Below, one piece after another: positions 1 to 6,031 of a DNA stretch of 7,886 nt. The translations under genes were made by a program, and so were the position numbers. The number at the start of each line of letters is the position of its first letter. Position 1 is the first letter of the stretch. The stretch is taken from assembly GCA_027310235.1 (NCBI GenBank), contig DAIDBF010000018.1:1-7886 (forward strand). Reading direction: 5' to 3'. This DNA is from a bacterium (lineage in GTDB: Bacteria > Patescibacteriota > Minisyncoccia > UBA6257 > GWB1-50-10). The notes under the pieces are model-generated. The model worked only from the letters and a program-made list of their open reading frames with translations, did not search any database and had not been told where the DNA came from.

Positions 1-45
1 GAGATACCCTCCTCCGCCAAGGCTACGGAGGGCAAGCACGCTTAA
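1..45 (+). CDS. C-terminal tail of an upstream gene (partial)
   Basis: Frame 1 is open from the window edge and ends in TAA at 43-45, giving a short tail that ends SAKATEGKHA. The start lies outside the window, so the product cannot be identified. It ends 15 bases before gatB on the same strand, so co-transcription is likely. GatA would be a natural partner by operon logic, but nothing here shows it. The tail is translated from a small palindrome (CCTCCG at 11-16, CGGAGG at 26-31), so these residues may come from a repeat and not from the ancestral protein. Confidence 0.45.
   Translation, partial: EIPSSAKATEGKHA
11..31. repeat. Small hairpin repeat at the 3' end of the upstream gene
   Basis: CCTCCG (11-16) and CGGAGG (26-31) form a 6-bp stem around a 9-base loop. 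The element overlaps the last codons of the upstream reading frame and adds SAKATEG to its tail. I associate this type of short hairpin with CPR genomes, but only one copy is in the window, so its repeat status is inferred. Confidence 0.4.
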
Positions 46-60
46 TACCATCTACATTTT

Positions 61-1554
61 ATGTTTATCCCTACGATAGGTCTAGAAATACATGCAGAGT
101 TAAAAACACAGACGAAGATGTTCTGCGGCTGTCTGAACGACGGCCTCGAAAAAGAACCCAACAAGAACACCTGTCCCGTGTGTCTGGGACACCCTGGGAC
201 ACTCCCTACCATCAATAAGGAGGCGGTACAAAAGGTAATCAGGGTGGGATTCGCGCTCGGAGGAACCGTTGCGGACTACTCTCAGTTCGACCGCAAAAGC
301 TACTTCTACCCCGATCTTCCGAAAGGGTACCAAATCTCCCAGTACGAGTTCCCTATCGTGAAAAGCGGCGTCTTGAACGGCGTCAGGATTACGAGAGTAC
401 ATCTCGAGGAAGACGCCGGACGTCTCGTCCACGATCGCGAAGGAAAGAGCTTGGTTGATTTCAATCGTGCGGGCGTACCGCTTATGGAGCTTGTAACAGA
501 ACCCGATGTAAAGAACGCCGAGGAGGCGGTGGCGTTCGCACGCGAACTCCAGCTTATTCTGAAATATCTCGGTGCATCGGACGCGGATATGGAGAATGGG
601 CAGATGCGAATCGAGGCGAACGTCTCGATCGCGCCCGAGAACGCGGAGCAACTCGGGAGTAAGGTGGAGGTAAAAAATATCAACTCGTTCAAAGCGGTAC
701 ACGATGCGATCGAGTACGAGATCAAACGGCAGGAGGAACTTTTGAACGAGGGGAAACGGGTGACGCAGGAAACGCGAGGATGGAACGACGTGAAGAGAGT
801 TACGGAGAGTCAACGCACGAAAGAAGAAGCGAACGATTATCGCTACTTCCCCGAGCCGGATCTGCCGCCGATGAACTTGAAAGAAGCATTCGATCTTGAG
901 GCCTTGAAAGCCGAGACCCCAGAACTTCCCGAGGAGAAACGACGCCGGTTCGTCCAGGAGTTCGGGATCCCGAAAGAACAGATCGAGATACTTATCTACG
1001 ATCCCGAACTCGCCGGTTATTTCGAGGCATCTGCATCCGAACTTGGAACACAAACCGAGAAGCCCGACTATCAACTTCTCGCAAACTATCTCACGAGCGA
1101 TCTGAGGGGTCTTATGAAAACACAAGGCATCAAATTAAACGAACTTAATCCCGTTAGAAATAGCCCGCCCTCAGGCCCTTCGGGCGCGCGCGGCGCGGGC
1201 GAGATTTCTAACGGGATAAAGATTCCACCGGAACACCTCGCACATCTCGCGGGACTTATCCAGCAAGGAACAATCTCAAGCCGTATCGCAAAAGATCTTT
1301 TACTGAAGATGATTGAAACCGGAGAAGATCCGGAAAACCTGATGAAGACGAACAATATGGAACTTATCTCGGATGAAACTAAACTTGGTACGATTGCGGA
1401 AGAAGTGATTGCGAAAAACGAAAAATCGGCAGCCGATTACAAGAACGGAAAAGAAAACGCCCTCCAATTTCTCGTAGGGCAAATCATGGCGAAAACGAAA
1501 GGAAAAGCAGACCCCAGCATCGCAAAAACCATCCTCGAAAAACGACTAAAATAG
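61..1554 (+). CDS. gatB: Aspartyl/glutamyl-tRNA(Asn/Gln) amidotransferase subunit B
   Basis: GatB is the tRNA-binding and kinase subunit of GatCAB, which converts Glu-tRNA(Gln) and Asp-tRNA(Asn) to the amidated forms in the cytoplasm. Seen here: the N-terminal IGLEIHAELKT block (residues 6-16), four cysteines of the zinc site (C22, C24, C38, C41), SYFYPDLPKGYQISQ, HLEEDAGRL, DFNRAGVPLMELVTEPD and the signature DYRYFPEPDLPP from residue 259. A helical and YqeY-like tail follows (about 387-497). The start is chosen because IGLEIH begins five residues later, as in the family. No clear Shine-Dalgarno site is visible. The protein is longer than the usual 475 or so residues because about 24 residues (363-386) come from an in-frame palindromic repeat at the linker before the tail. 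The reading frame is intact, so the gene is probably functional. A long antisense frame over it is a shadow. Confidence 0.97.
   Translation: MFIPTIGLEIHAELKTQTKMFCGCLNDGLEKEPNKNTCPVCLGHPGTLPTINKEAVQKVIRVGFALGGTVADYSQFDRKSYFYPDLPKGYQISQYEFPIVKSGVLNGVRITRVHLEEDAGRLVHDREGKSLVDFNRAGVPLMELVTEPDVKNAEEAVAFARELQLILKYLGASDADMENGQMRIEANVSIAPENAEQLGSKVEVKNINSFKAVHDAIEYEIKRQEELLNEGKRVTQETRGWNDVKRVTESQRTKEEANDYRYFPEPDLPPMNLKEAFDLEALKAETPELPEEKRRRFVQEFGIPKEQIEILIYDPELAGYFEASASELGTQTEKPDYQLLANYLTSDLRGLMKTQGIKLNELNPVRNSPPSGPSGARGAGEISNGIKIPPEHLAHLAGLIQQGTISSRIAKDLLLKMIETGEDPENLMKTNNMELISDETKLGTIAEEVIAKNEKSAADYKNGKENALQFLVGQIMAKTKGKADPSIAKTILEKRLK
1148..1217. repeat. Palindromic element inserted in frame within gatB
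   Basis: A perfect 14-bp inverted repeat, ATCCCGTTAGAAAT (1148-1161) and ATTTCTAACGGGAT (1204-1217), encloses a very GC-rich core with smaller nested hairpins (for example GCCC TTC GGGC). It is translated as an extra segment beginning NPVRNS and ending EISNG, low in complexity and unlike GatB. Removing residues 363-386 joins NEL directly to KIPPEHLAHL, as expected for the family. This resembles the Rickettsia palindromic elements, which also sit inside genes in frame. Membership of a named family cannot be shown from one copy. Confidence 0.85.
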
Positions 1555-1572
1555 GTTTTTTGCGAAAGTACG

Positions 1573-1700
1573 AAATTCGAAATCTTAAATCCTAAACAAA
1601 ATCAAATTACCGAAATATAAAATTCAAAACACGAGTTTTGGACATTCAAAATTTGGACTTTGGTCATTATTTAGGATTTAGGTATTAGAATTTAGGATTT
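1573..1700. repeat. AT-rich imperfect palindromic repeat between gatB and the RNase H gene
   Basis: This AT-rich block fills the gap between two convergent genes and contrasts with the balanced composition of its neighbours. AAATCCTAAA (1587-1596) is the reverse complement of TTTAGGATTT, which occurs at 1670-1679 and again at 1691-1700. AAAAC (1626-1630) and GTTTT (1635-1639) can form the tip. It begins about 18 bases after the gatB stop and ends 2 bases from the RNase H stop. It could act as a bidirectional 3' structure, but it has no classic GC stem plus T-run. Confidence 0.65.
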
Positions 1701-1702
1701 TC

Positions 1703-2104
1703 TCAAAGGAGCGTGTCCAGCGCTCTATTCACTAGGGCGTCGGCTTTTTTGTTTTCTTCCCGCCTGACGTGCTTGAAAATTGTTGATCCAAAGTCCTGTC
1801 TCAAATTCCATACCTCGATAAAAAGCGGTTTCAGATCCTCGTCTTTTATCTTGTACTCCCCATTCAGCTGACTCACCATAAGCTCGCTGTCGGATCGTAC
1901 CTCGATGTCCGTTCCCTTCGCTTTCTCCTTTCCGATGAGCTGTTTCGCTTTCTTCAGCGCAAAAATGAGCGCCGAGTACTCCGCGATATTGTTGGTGGTC
2001 TTCCCGATCGCCTCGCCGTATTCCTTATTCCCCACCACAACCCCGATCGCGGCCGGCCCGGGATTTCCTCTCGCACCACCATCGGTATAAATAACTAACT
2101 TCAT
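1703..2104 (-). CDS. Ribonuclease HI family protein
   Basis: A 133-residue single-domain RNase H of the short bacterial/archaeal RNase HI type, expected to cut the RNA strand of RNA:DNA hybrids using two metal ions. All four carboxylates are visible: D8 in YTDGGARGNPGP, E42 in NNIAEYSAL, D72 in VRSDSELM, and D122 in NKKADALVNRALD. No hybrid-binding domain or extra N-terminal region is present. The start is the ATG that puts the first beta strand (KLVIYTDGG) at residue 2. Upstream on the minus strand, TAGGAT directly precedes the ATG, and a weak -10-like TAGTAT (2111-2116) lies six bases away. The stop is TGA. The gene is convergent with gatB and separated from the laccase-domain gene by about 300 bases of repeats, so it is probably its own unit. 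The cellular role beyond hybrid removal is not evident. Confidence 0.93.
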   Translation of the reverse strand: MKLVIYTDGGARGNPGPAAIGVVVGNKEYGEAIGKTTNNIAEYSALIFALKKAKQLIGKEKAKGTDIEVRSDSELMVSQLNGEYKIKDEDLKPLFIEVWNLRQDFGSTIFKHVRREENKKADALVNRALDTLL

Positions 2105-2178
2105 ATCCTAATACTACCTCAAAGAACACAAGAAGCGAATTTGATTTTATTCCGCACCGCGTTCCTCCGAACGAGGGT

Positions 2179-2198
2179 AAAGGACTGCGTCCTTTTTT
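2179..2198 (+). terminator. Terminator-like hairpin within the interrupted repeat
   Basis: AAAGGAC (2179-2185), a 3-base loop and GTCCTTT (2189-2195) are followed by more T, giving a run of six T on the plus strand (2193-2198). The shape is that of an intrinsic terminator, although the stem is short. No plus-strand gene directly precedes it, and on the minus strand the T-run is only three long. It may simply be part of the inserted repeat. Confidence 0.35.
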
Positions 2199-2205
2199 CG
2201 CCATC

Positions 2206-2239
2206 GCTCGGCTGAAATGGAAGCAAACTTTCATTTCAC
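2206..2239. repeat. Hairpin inside the 2181-2258 insertion
   Basis: GAAATGGAAG (2214-2223) pairs with CTTTCATTTC (2228-2237) around a CAAA loop, ten pairs with one G-T. Together with the GGAC/GTCC hairpin beside it, this makes the 78-base insertion largely self-complementary, consistent with one palindromic element having landed in another. Confidence 0.45.
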
Positions 2240-2316
2240 TCCTCGCTCGCCGAAAGAAGACTTGGGCCTTGCCGGCCCGGAGCGCTTACCTCTCCTACTC
2301 CAAGCACGCAGGAACG

Positions 2317-2392
2317 GAACCAGTGAGATAAAAAGTGGGTAAGACCTGGGCTAGCGCCCTTGGAGCGCACACTTTTTTTGTCTCACTGGTTC
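2317..2392. repeat. Large hairpin element just past the laccase-domain gene
   Basis: GAACCAGTGAGA (2317-2328) and TCTCACTGGTTC (2381-2392) are a perfect 12-bp inverted repeat. Inside, AAAAAGTG (2330-2337) pairs with CACTTTTT (2370-2377). The loop holds a core at 2339-2368 (GTAAGACCTGGGC, ending TTGGAGCGC) that resembles the cores at 2259-2285 and 4775-4803, although the arms differ. It starts 8 bases after the stop of the minus-strand gene ending at 2401, so it would form the 3' end of that transcript. It may protect the message or end transcription, but the minus strand has no T-run after the stem. Confidence 0.7.
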
Positions 2393-2400
2393 TGTGATCG

Positions 2401-3135
2401 TCACTTCATCATCACCACAGTCGCGAACCTCCCCTCTTTCTCTCCCGTTTTCTTCGCCCGATGATGGGAGAAAAACCGTTTATCCTGTCCGGTATCAATT
2501 TCACTTATCTTAATATTGCTTTCTCGGATACCGGTATCGAGGAGTTGCTTTCTATTATACCCTACAATATCCACCATGACCCCTCCGCCGGGAACGTATT
2601 CGAGGAACGGACTCCATTCATTCGAGTACTCTCTCATATTCTTCTTGAATACGTACGACTCTTTGTGAATCCCCGGCCCGATTTTAACAACAATGTCGGC
2701 AGGATTACTTCCGTATTTTTTCTCTAGTATTTCAATCACTCGCACACATAATTTTGCGTCGGTGCTCTTCCATCCCGCATGCACGAGCGCGACAACTTTC
2801 TTTTCAGGATCGAAGAGCACAATCGGCAGGCAGTCAGCCGTAAGAAGGAAAAACGCTATCCCCTTCTCCCGCGTGATGAGCGCGTCTGCTTTGATGCTAT
2901 CGTCTTTTTTTACTCCCTTCGGCGTATCATGCGTTACTTCTTCGATGATGTTCTCATCCCACACACTCATCACCACGCATTGTGCGGAATCAATACCGTT
3001 CTTCTCGAAAAAACGTTCCCGATTTTCTAGAACCTTGTTCTCTTCTCCCCACAAAAAAGACATGTTCCCATCCTCAAGAGATGAGAATTCATGGATAAGG
3101 CTCTGCGTGTTTTTCGGTTTTTGCAGTCGAGACAT
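2401..3135 (-). CDS. Laccase-domain (YfiH/PgeF family) protein
   Basis: A 244-residue member of the DUF152/YfiH family, whose studied members are zinc enzymes with purine nucleoside phosphorylase, adenosine deaminase or oxidase activity, and in E. coli (PgeF) an editing role in peptidoglycan synthesis. Motifs visible: KADALIT (82-88), LLTADCLPIVLFD with C102, LVHAGWKST with H119, KIGPGI, and a C-terminal FFSHHRAKKTGEKEGRFATV. The first zinc ligand, normally the His of a QVHG motif, is not found: the aligned stretch reads MSVWDENIIEEV (56-67), with Trp59 at the His position. H69 is nearby and could substitute, but this cannot be decided from sequence. The gene begins 3 bases after the stop of the membrane-anchored gene, so it is probably co-transcribed with it and the DHH gene. 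No Shine-Dalgarno site is visible. The stop is TGA, followed closely by a large hairpin. Confidence 0.9.
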   Translation of the reverse strand: MSRLQKPKNTQSLIHEFSSLEDGNMSFLWGEENKVLENRERFFEKNGIDSAQCVVMSVWDENIIEEVTHDTPKGVKKDDSIKADALITREKGIAFFLLTADCLPIVLFDPEKKVVALVHAGWKSTDAKLCVRVIEILEKKYGSNPADIVVKIGPGIHKESYVFKKNMREYSNEWSPFLEYVPGGGVMVDIVGYNRKQLLDTGIRESNIKISEIDTGQDKRFFSHHRAKKTGEKEGRFATVVMMK

Positions 3136-3138
3136 CCG

Positions 3139-3864
3139 TTATAGCTCGACGAGGTCATTGCCGGTCATCCTGAATTGTCTCACCACACGAAGCGTGCCGC
3201 AGCACATGGGCTCGTTCGGTCCCTGCGTGATAATATCCACAGAAATAATACTACTCTCAATGTTGACGCTATTCACTTTTATACGATCACCGAGTGCCTT
3301 CGAGGCGAGATACTTGAAATTTCCGCCGCTATTTTCAAATACCGTAAGATAGGTAAAATACCCGCTTCCTCCGCTCCACACTCTGATGGTTGCAACGACA
3401 TTGGGCACGCCGTCACCCGTTAAATCCCCAGACGCATAAGATGAGGTTGAGGTACTTAAGGTAAGCGTATAGCCGGTGTTCGGCGTTTCATCTCCCCCCA
3501 ACTTCCCCTCAAAAAACCTTCCTTCCGCTTTACCGTCGGAAAGCGTTATCATTTCATTGAAATCTGCGGCAAAATTGGGGATCTGAGCATTCAGAAGCTC
3601 ATCAATATTCACCGAATCCTTTATTGCGGGGCTTATTGTGCACGCTTCCTCCCACACCCGCAAACATTTCTGCTTCACCTCACACCATTGGTATCCCGCC
3701 GAGCCGATACAGCCGTGTGCATCCTTGTCTCCTCCGACAATCGGAGGTTGCTCCGCCTGTTGCGGCACGGTCTTCGGGAAAAAGTACCATATTGCCCCTC
3801 CCACAATTACGATTCCGAGCGCGAGGAGGATGGAAGTGAGCGATGAAAATCCTTTGTGGGTCAT
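3139..3864 (-). CDS. Membrane-anchored extracytoplasmic protein with Cys-rich segment and FG-GAP-like repeat
   Basis: A 241-residue protein I cannot assign to a named function. Residues 1-8 are polar, then a single hydrophobic segment (about 9-29) acts as an anchor or uncleaved signal; KGFSSL loosely recalls a type IV pilin leader but lacks the E5. A proline-rich linker (about 33-45) is partly encoded by a perfect small palindrome. A four-cysteine segment follows (C52, C61, C67, C75: HGCIGSAGY, WCEVKQKCL, WEEAC), probably disulphide-linked outside the cell. The C-terminal part contains SGDLTGDGVPNVVATI, which resembles the calcium-binding loop of FG-GAP/VCBS repeats, and a conserved-looking TQGPNEPMCCGTLRVV. 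The ATG lies six bases after an extended -10 box that overlaps the DHH stop codon, suggesting a leaderless promoter of its own. It ends 3 bases before the laccase-domain start. The product is a surface protein, with substrate and partner unknown. Confidence 0.8.
   Translation of the reverse strand: MTHKGFSSLTSILLALGIVIVGGAIWYFFPKTVPQQAEQPPIVGGDKDAHGCIGSAGYQWCEVKQKCLRVWEEACTISPAIKDSVNIDELLNAQIPNFAADFNEMITLSDGKAEGRFFEGKLGGDETPNTGYTLTLSTSTSSYASGDLTGDGVPNVVATIRVWSGGSGYFTYLTVFENSGGNFKYLASKALGDRIKVNSVNIESSIISVDIITQGPNEPMCCGTLRVVRQFRMTGNDLVEL
3731..3747. repeat. Small perfect palindrome encoding a linker
   Basis: CCTCCGA (3731-3737), loop CAA, TCGGAGG (3741-3747). It encodes PPIVGG (residues 40-45) between the membrane segment and the cysteine-rich segment of the surface protein. 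It resembles the short hairpins seen elsewhere in the window and may be a small in-frame insertion at a tolerant linker. Confidence 0.4.
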
Positions 3865-3870
3865 GTTCCT

Positions 3871-3879
3871 ATTATAACA
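3871..3879 (-). promoter_or_regulatory. Extended -10 promoter for the surface protein gene
   Basis: The minus strand reads TGTTATAAT, a perfect extended -10 element (TGnTATAAT). Its last base lies six bases before the ATG, so transcription would start at or next to the start codon. It overlaps the stop codon of the upstream DHH gene (3872-3874). No good -35 box is needed for an extended -10 promoter. Confidence 0.55.
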
Positions 3880-4705
3880 CTCTCCACGGTACCTTCTTTC
3901 CTTTCTCCACCGTAAAACCTGCGGATCTCACGTGCCCTCCCCCGCCGTACTTCACGGCAATTTTTGAAACGTCCACGCGGCCGTTTGAGCGAAGTGAAAC
4001 CCCGATCTTGCCGTCCGCTTCTGCTCTCCACACGATTCCGAACGGCGGCTGCTTCTTTGCAAGCGCGTGCCCTAAATCCGACTCGAGAACGGGTGAATTT
4101 GCCGCGAGTACTTTGTATCCGTCGAATTCCACCAAGGAAACCGAGCGCCTCATCACAAACGCAACTGCTTGTTTCTCATATGCGAGAATGGTCGCCCCTT
4201 GTGCGGCTATTTTTTTGAATTCTTTCTCTGTTTCAAATTGCTTCGAGAATGCATTCCATGCTCCAAACTCGAAGCCGAGCAGTTGGAGTGCGGCACCGAT
4301 TGCTTTGGAGTGCGGCGAATTGAAACGCCACAAATCGTTCTCCTCCACGTACTCCAGGAGACGCGGCACTTTCTTCCCGGGGAAAAAATAGTTCCACGCA
4401 AGCACCGCTCCCGAATGGGTGTTATCGAACACATTCCCCGGAAATGCCTGAGTATCTTTTTTCCTGCTTTTATGATGATCGAGCACCACTACGCGCGCGT
4501 TGTCGCGTCTCAATTTCTCCTGGATCGCTTTGGGATAACATATATCGATTGCATATATTTCTTTTCCCTTGAGTTGTTTTTCGGGAAGCGCCTCCGGCCT
4601 CACCGCGATATACTCGGCTCTCTTCCCAAACTTCTTCCACGCCGCCCAGGCACCTCCAAACCCGTCGATACAATTTTTATGGTAAATAATAACGATCTGT
4701 TTCAT
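3872..4705 (-). CDS. DHH/DHHA1 family phosphoesterase
   Basis: A 277-residue DHH superfamily protein, whose members hydrolyse short oligoribonucleotides, cyclic dinucleotide products or polyphosphate with Mn2+. Motifs in order: YHKNCIDGFGGAW (8-20, with H9 and D14; the middle Asp of the usual HxDxDG is replaced by Asn/Cys, a variant known in some DHH subgroups), D54 in AIDICY, the DHH triad at 76-78, NTHSGAVLAW (95-104), ENDLW with D124, and the DHHA1 substrate loop GGGGH at 254-258. The substrate cannot be fixed from sequence; nanoRNase or an exopolyphosphatase-like enzyme are both possible. The start fits because the first beta strand begins at residue 2. A -10-like TATACT ends seven bases before the ATG, again suggesting a leaderless message. 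It is the first gene of a tight three-gene minus-strand set and is separated from pgk by a large hairpin. Confidence 0.92.
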   Translation of the reverse strand: MKQIVIIYHKNCIDGFGGAWAAWKKFGKRAEYIAVRPEALPEKQLKGKEIYAIDICYPKAIQEKLRRDNARVVVLDHHKSRKKDTQAFPGNVFDNTHSGAVLAWNYFFPGKKVPRLLEYVEENDLWRFNSPHSKAIGAALQLLGFEFGAWNAFSKQFETEKEFKKIAAQGATILAYEKQAVAFVMRRSVSLVEFDGYKVLAANSPVLESDLGHALAKKQPPFGIVWRAEADGKIGVSLRSNGRVDVSKIAVKYGGGGHVRSAGFTVEKGKKVPWRVL

Positions 4706-4712
4706 GTAGTAA

Positions 4713-4718
4713 AGTATA
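4713..4718 (-). promoter_or_regulatory. Possible -10 box for the DHH gene
   Basis: TATACT on the minus strand ends seven bases before the DHH start codon. A -35 candidate 17 bases upstream (TTATCC) is poor. The spacing matches the two stronger -10 boxes in the window (6 and 8 bases from ATG), which is the main support. Confidence 0.4.
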
Positions 4719-4747
4719 ACTCAATAACAAAACATGGATAACTGCTT

Positions 4748-4831
4748 CTCCGCACCGCGTTCCTCCGAACGAGGGTAAGACTTGGCCAAGCGGCCCGGAG
4801 CGCCCGAGGTGAGGAGGAATGCGGTGCGGAG
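4748..4831. repeat. Dispersed hairpin repeat, copy 2 (complete)
   Basis: CTCCGCACCGCGTTCCTCC (4748-4766) pairs with 4813-4831 over 19 bp with one G-T. The core at 4775-4803 (GTAAGACTTGGCC, ending CCCGGAGCGC) is shared with copy 1 and resembles the core of the 2317-2392 element. Bases 4749-4778 match 2151-2180 exactly. The hairpin starts 10 bases after the pgk stop and would form the 3' end of its transcript. There is no T-run directly after the stem on the minus strand, so a role as a simple intrinsic terminator is doubtful. Confidence 0.85.
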
Positions 4832-4841
4832 GTATTGCACG

Positions 4842-6023
4842 TTATCTCCTCAACACCTCTATTCCCGGCAATTTTTTCCCGCTCAAATACTCGAGCATCG
4901 CTCCTCCTCCTGTCGAAAGGAACAGGTTGCTGTTGGTGTTTTTCTTAGTACCGGCGACAACCCGCTTGTACTCGCTAGGCACCAGTTTTGCAAACGAGAT
5001 AAGGAGTTCTCCTCCGCCCGCCACCACCGTCGCCTTTTTGTTTCGAAGTACCGCCTTCCACACGCTTCTCGTCCCCTTTTCAAATCCCTTCATCTCAAAG
5101 AATCCCATGGGTCCGTTCCAGATGATCGTCTTCGAATTTTTTATGATCGCACCAAATTGCCCGACTGTTTTCGGCCCCACATCAAGAATTTTTCTGTCTT
5201 GTCGCTCCGCATCGACGGGGAGAATAATTTTTCTGCTCTTCAGATACCGTTTCGCAAACGCGATTGATTTCACATCAACGAGAGAATCCCCGATCGGCAA
5301 TCCCTGTGCCGCAAAAAAGGTGTTTGCGGGACCTCCTCCTATAAGAAAGTAGTCGGCTTTATTTCGAAAGTGCTGTATGACAGCCATCTTGTCCGAAATC
5401 TTTGCACCACCGAAGATGATGGCGAAGGGGTGGGTGTAATTTTTCGCGACGCGATCGAGGTTTTGGACCTCTTTCTCCAGAAGGAGTCCCGCATATGAAG
5501 GGATGTATTTTATAATTGCGTGCACCGAAGCATTCGCACGATGCGAGACCGCGAACGCGTCGTTCACGAACACATCGCCGAGCGCAGCAAGCCGCATGCC
5601 GAGTGCGGAATCGTCTTTTTCCTCACCCGGCAAAAACCTGAGATTTTCCAACAAAAAGACACTTCCAGGTCTTGATGATTCTATCTGTGTCTCGATTTTC
5701 TCAAAATTAAAATGAGATACGAACGATACCTGTTTGCCTAGCTTCTTTGAAAGAATCCCCGCAAACGGTCTTAGTGAAAGTTTTTTATTCCTTATTCCTA
5801 ATTCCTTATTCCTAATTCCCGTAAGAGATTTCGGGCGTCCCCTGTGACTCAAAAGCACCACTTTCCCTTTGTGGCGCAAAAGATGTAAAATCGTGGGAAG
5901 AATCGCCTGAATCCGATACGCGTTTTTTTCACCCCCCTCCTCAATATTCAAATCGACGCGTACCAGAACTACGCGCCCGCGAATCCGCTTGGGATTCATC
6001 TTAGAAATACAGCGCATGGACAT
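4842..6023 (-). CDS. pgk: Phosphoglycerate kinase
   Basis: Pgk transfers the acyl phosphate of 1,3-bisphosphoglycerate to ADP in lower glycolysis, in the cytoplasm. The 393-residue length is normal. Visible motifs: LVRVDLN (20-26), YRIQAILPTI (36-45), LLSHRGRP (57-64), FLLENLRFLPGEE, FVNDAFAVSHRANAS, AIIFGGAKISDKM, IGGGPANTF, IIWNGPMGFFE, AGGGE and FLSTGGGAMLEYLSGKKLPGI. The nucleotide-binding and 3-phosphoglycerate-binding signatures are intact, so it should be active. Oddities: NIEEG replaces the usual N-V-P after the first motif, and residues 69-80 (GIRNKELGIRNK) are encoded by five tandem 7-base repeats inserted after HRGRPK. The start could also be M3 (6017) or M9. An extended -10 box ends eight bases before the first ATG. 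The neighbouring NADH dehydrogenase-like gene diverges from it with only 21 bases between. Confidence 0.96.
   Translation of the reverse strand: MSMRCISKMNPKRIRGRVVLVRVDLNIEEGGEKNAYRIQAILPTILHLLRHKGKVVLLSHRGRPKSLTGIRNKELGIRNKKLSLRPFAGILSKKLGKQVSFVSHFNFEKIETQIESSRPGSVFLLENLRFLPGEEKDDSALGMRLAALGDVFVNDAFAVSHRANASVHAIIKYIPSYAGLLLEKEVQNLDRVAKNYTHPFAIIFGGAKISDKMAVIQHFRNKADYFLIGGGPANTFFAAQGLPIGDSLVDVKSIAFAKRYLKSRKIILPVDAERQDRKILDVGPKTVGQFGAIIKNSKTIIWNGPMGFFEMKGFEKGTRSVWKAVLRNKKATVVAGGGELLISFAKLVPSEYKRVVAGTKKNTNSNLFLSTGGGAMLEYLSGKKLPGIEVLRR
5785..5819. repeat. Five tandem 7-base repeats inside pgk
   Basis: On the plus strand the units are TTATTCC, TTATTCC, TAATTCC, TTATTCC, TAATTCC, 35 bases in all. 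They are translated on the minus strand as GIRNKELGIRNK, in a loop after the HRGRPK motif where family members vary in length. AT content is well above the rest of the gene. This could expand or shrink by slippage; only changes of three units (21 bases) would keep the frame. Confidence 0.85.
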
Positions 6024-6031
6024 ACGGAAGA

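Larger units (their letters stand above)
2151..2292. repeat. Dispersed hairpin repeat, copy 1, interrupted by a second insertion
   Basis: Bases 2151-2180 are identical over 30 nt to 4749-4778. The shared core then resumes at 2259 (GACTTGGGCC, ending CCCGGAGCGC at 2285), whereas in the other copy it follows at once at 4779. Bases 2181-2258 are therefore an insertion into this copy. The right arm that closes the hairpin in the other copy is missing or too diverged to recognise here. The element lies upstream of the RNase H start and downstream of the laccase-domain gene and contains no credible reading frame. Confidence 0.7.

Noticed and set aside
1..60. Identifying the upstream partial gene as gatA
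   Set aside because: Only 14 codons are visible and they derive largely from a repeat. Operon logic alone does not support naming it.
100..1125. A 341-codon open frame antisense to gatB
   Set aside because: It lies entirely opposite a clear GatB with all family motifs. The antisense product has no recognisable domain, and long shadows are common opposite genes with strong codon bias.
2693..3352. A 219-codon plus-strand open frame across the laccase-domain gene
   Set aside because: It is a shadow spanning the ends of two real minus-strand genes, with no domain and no start signal.
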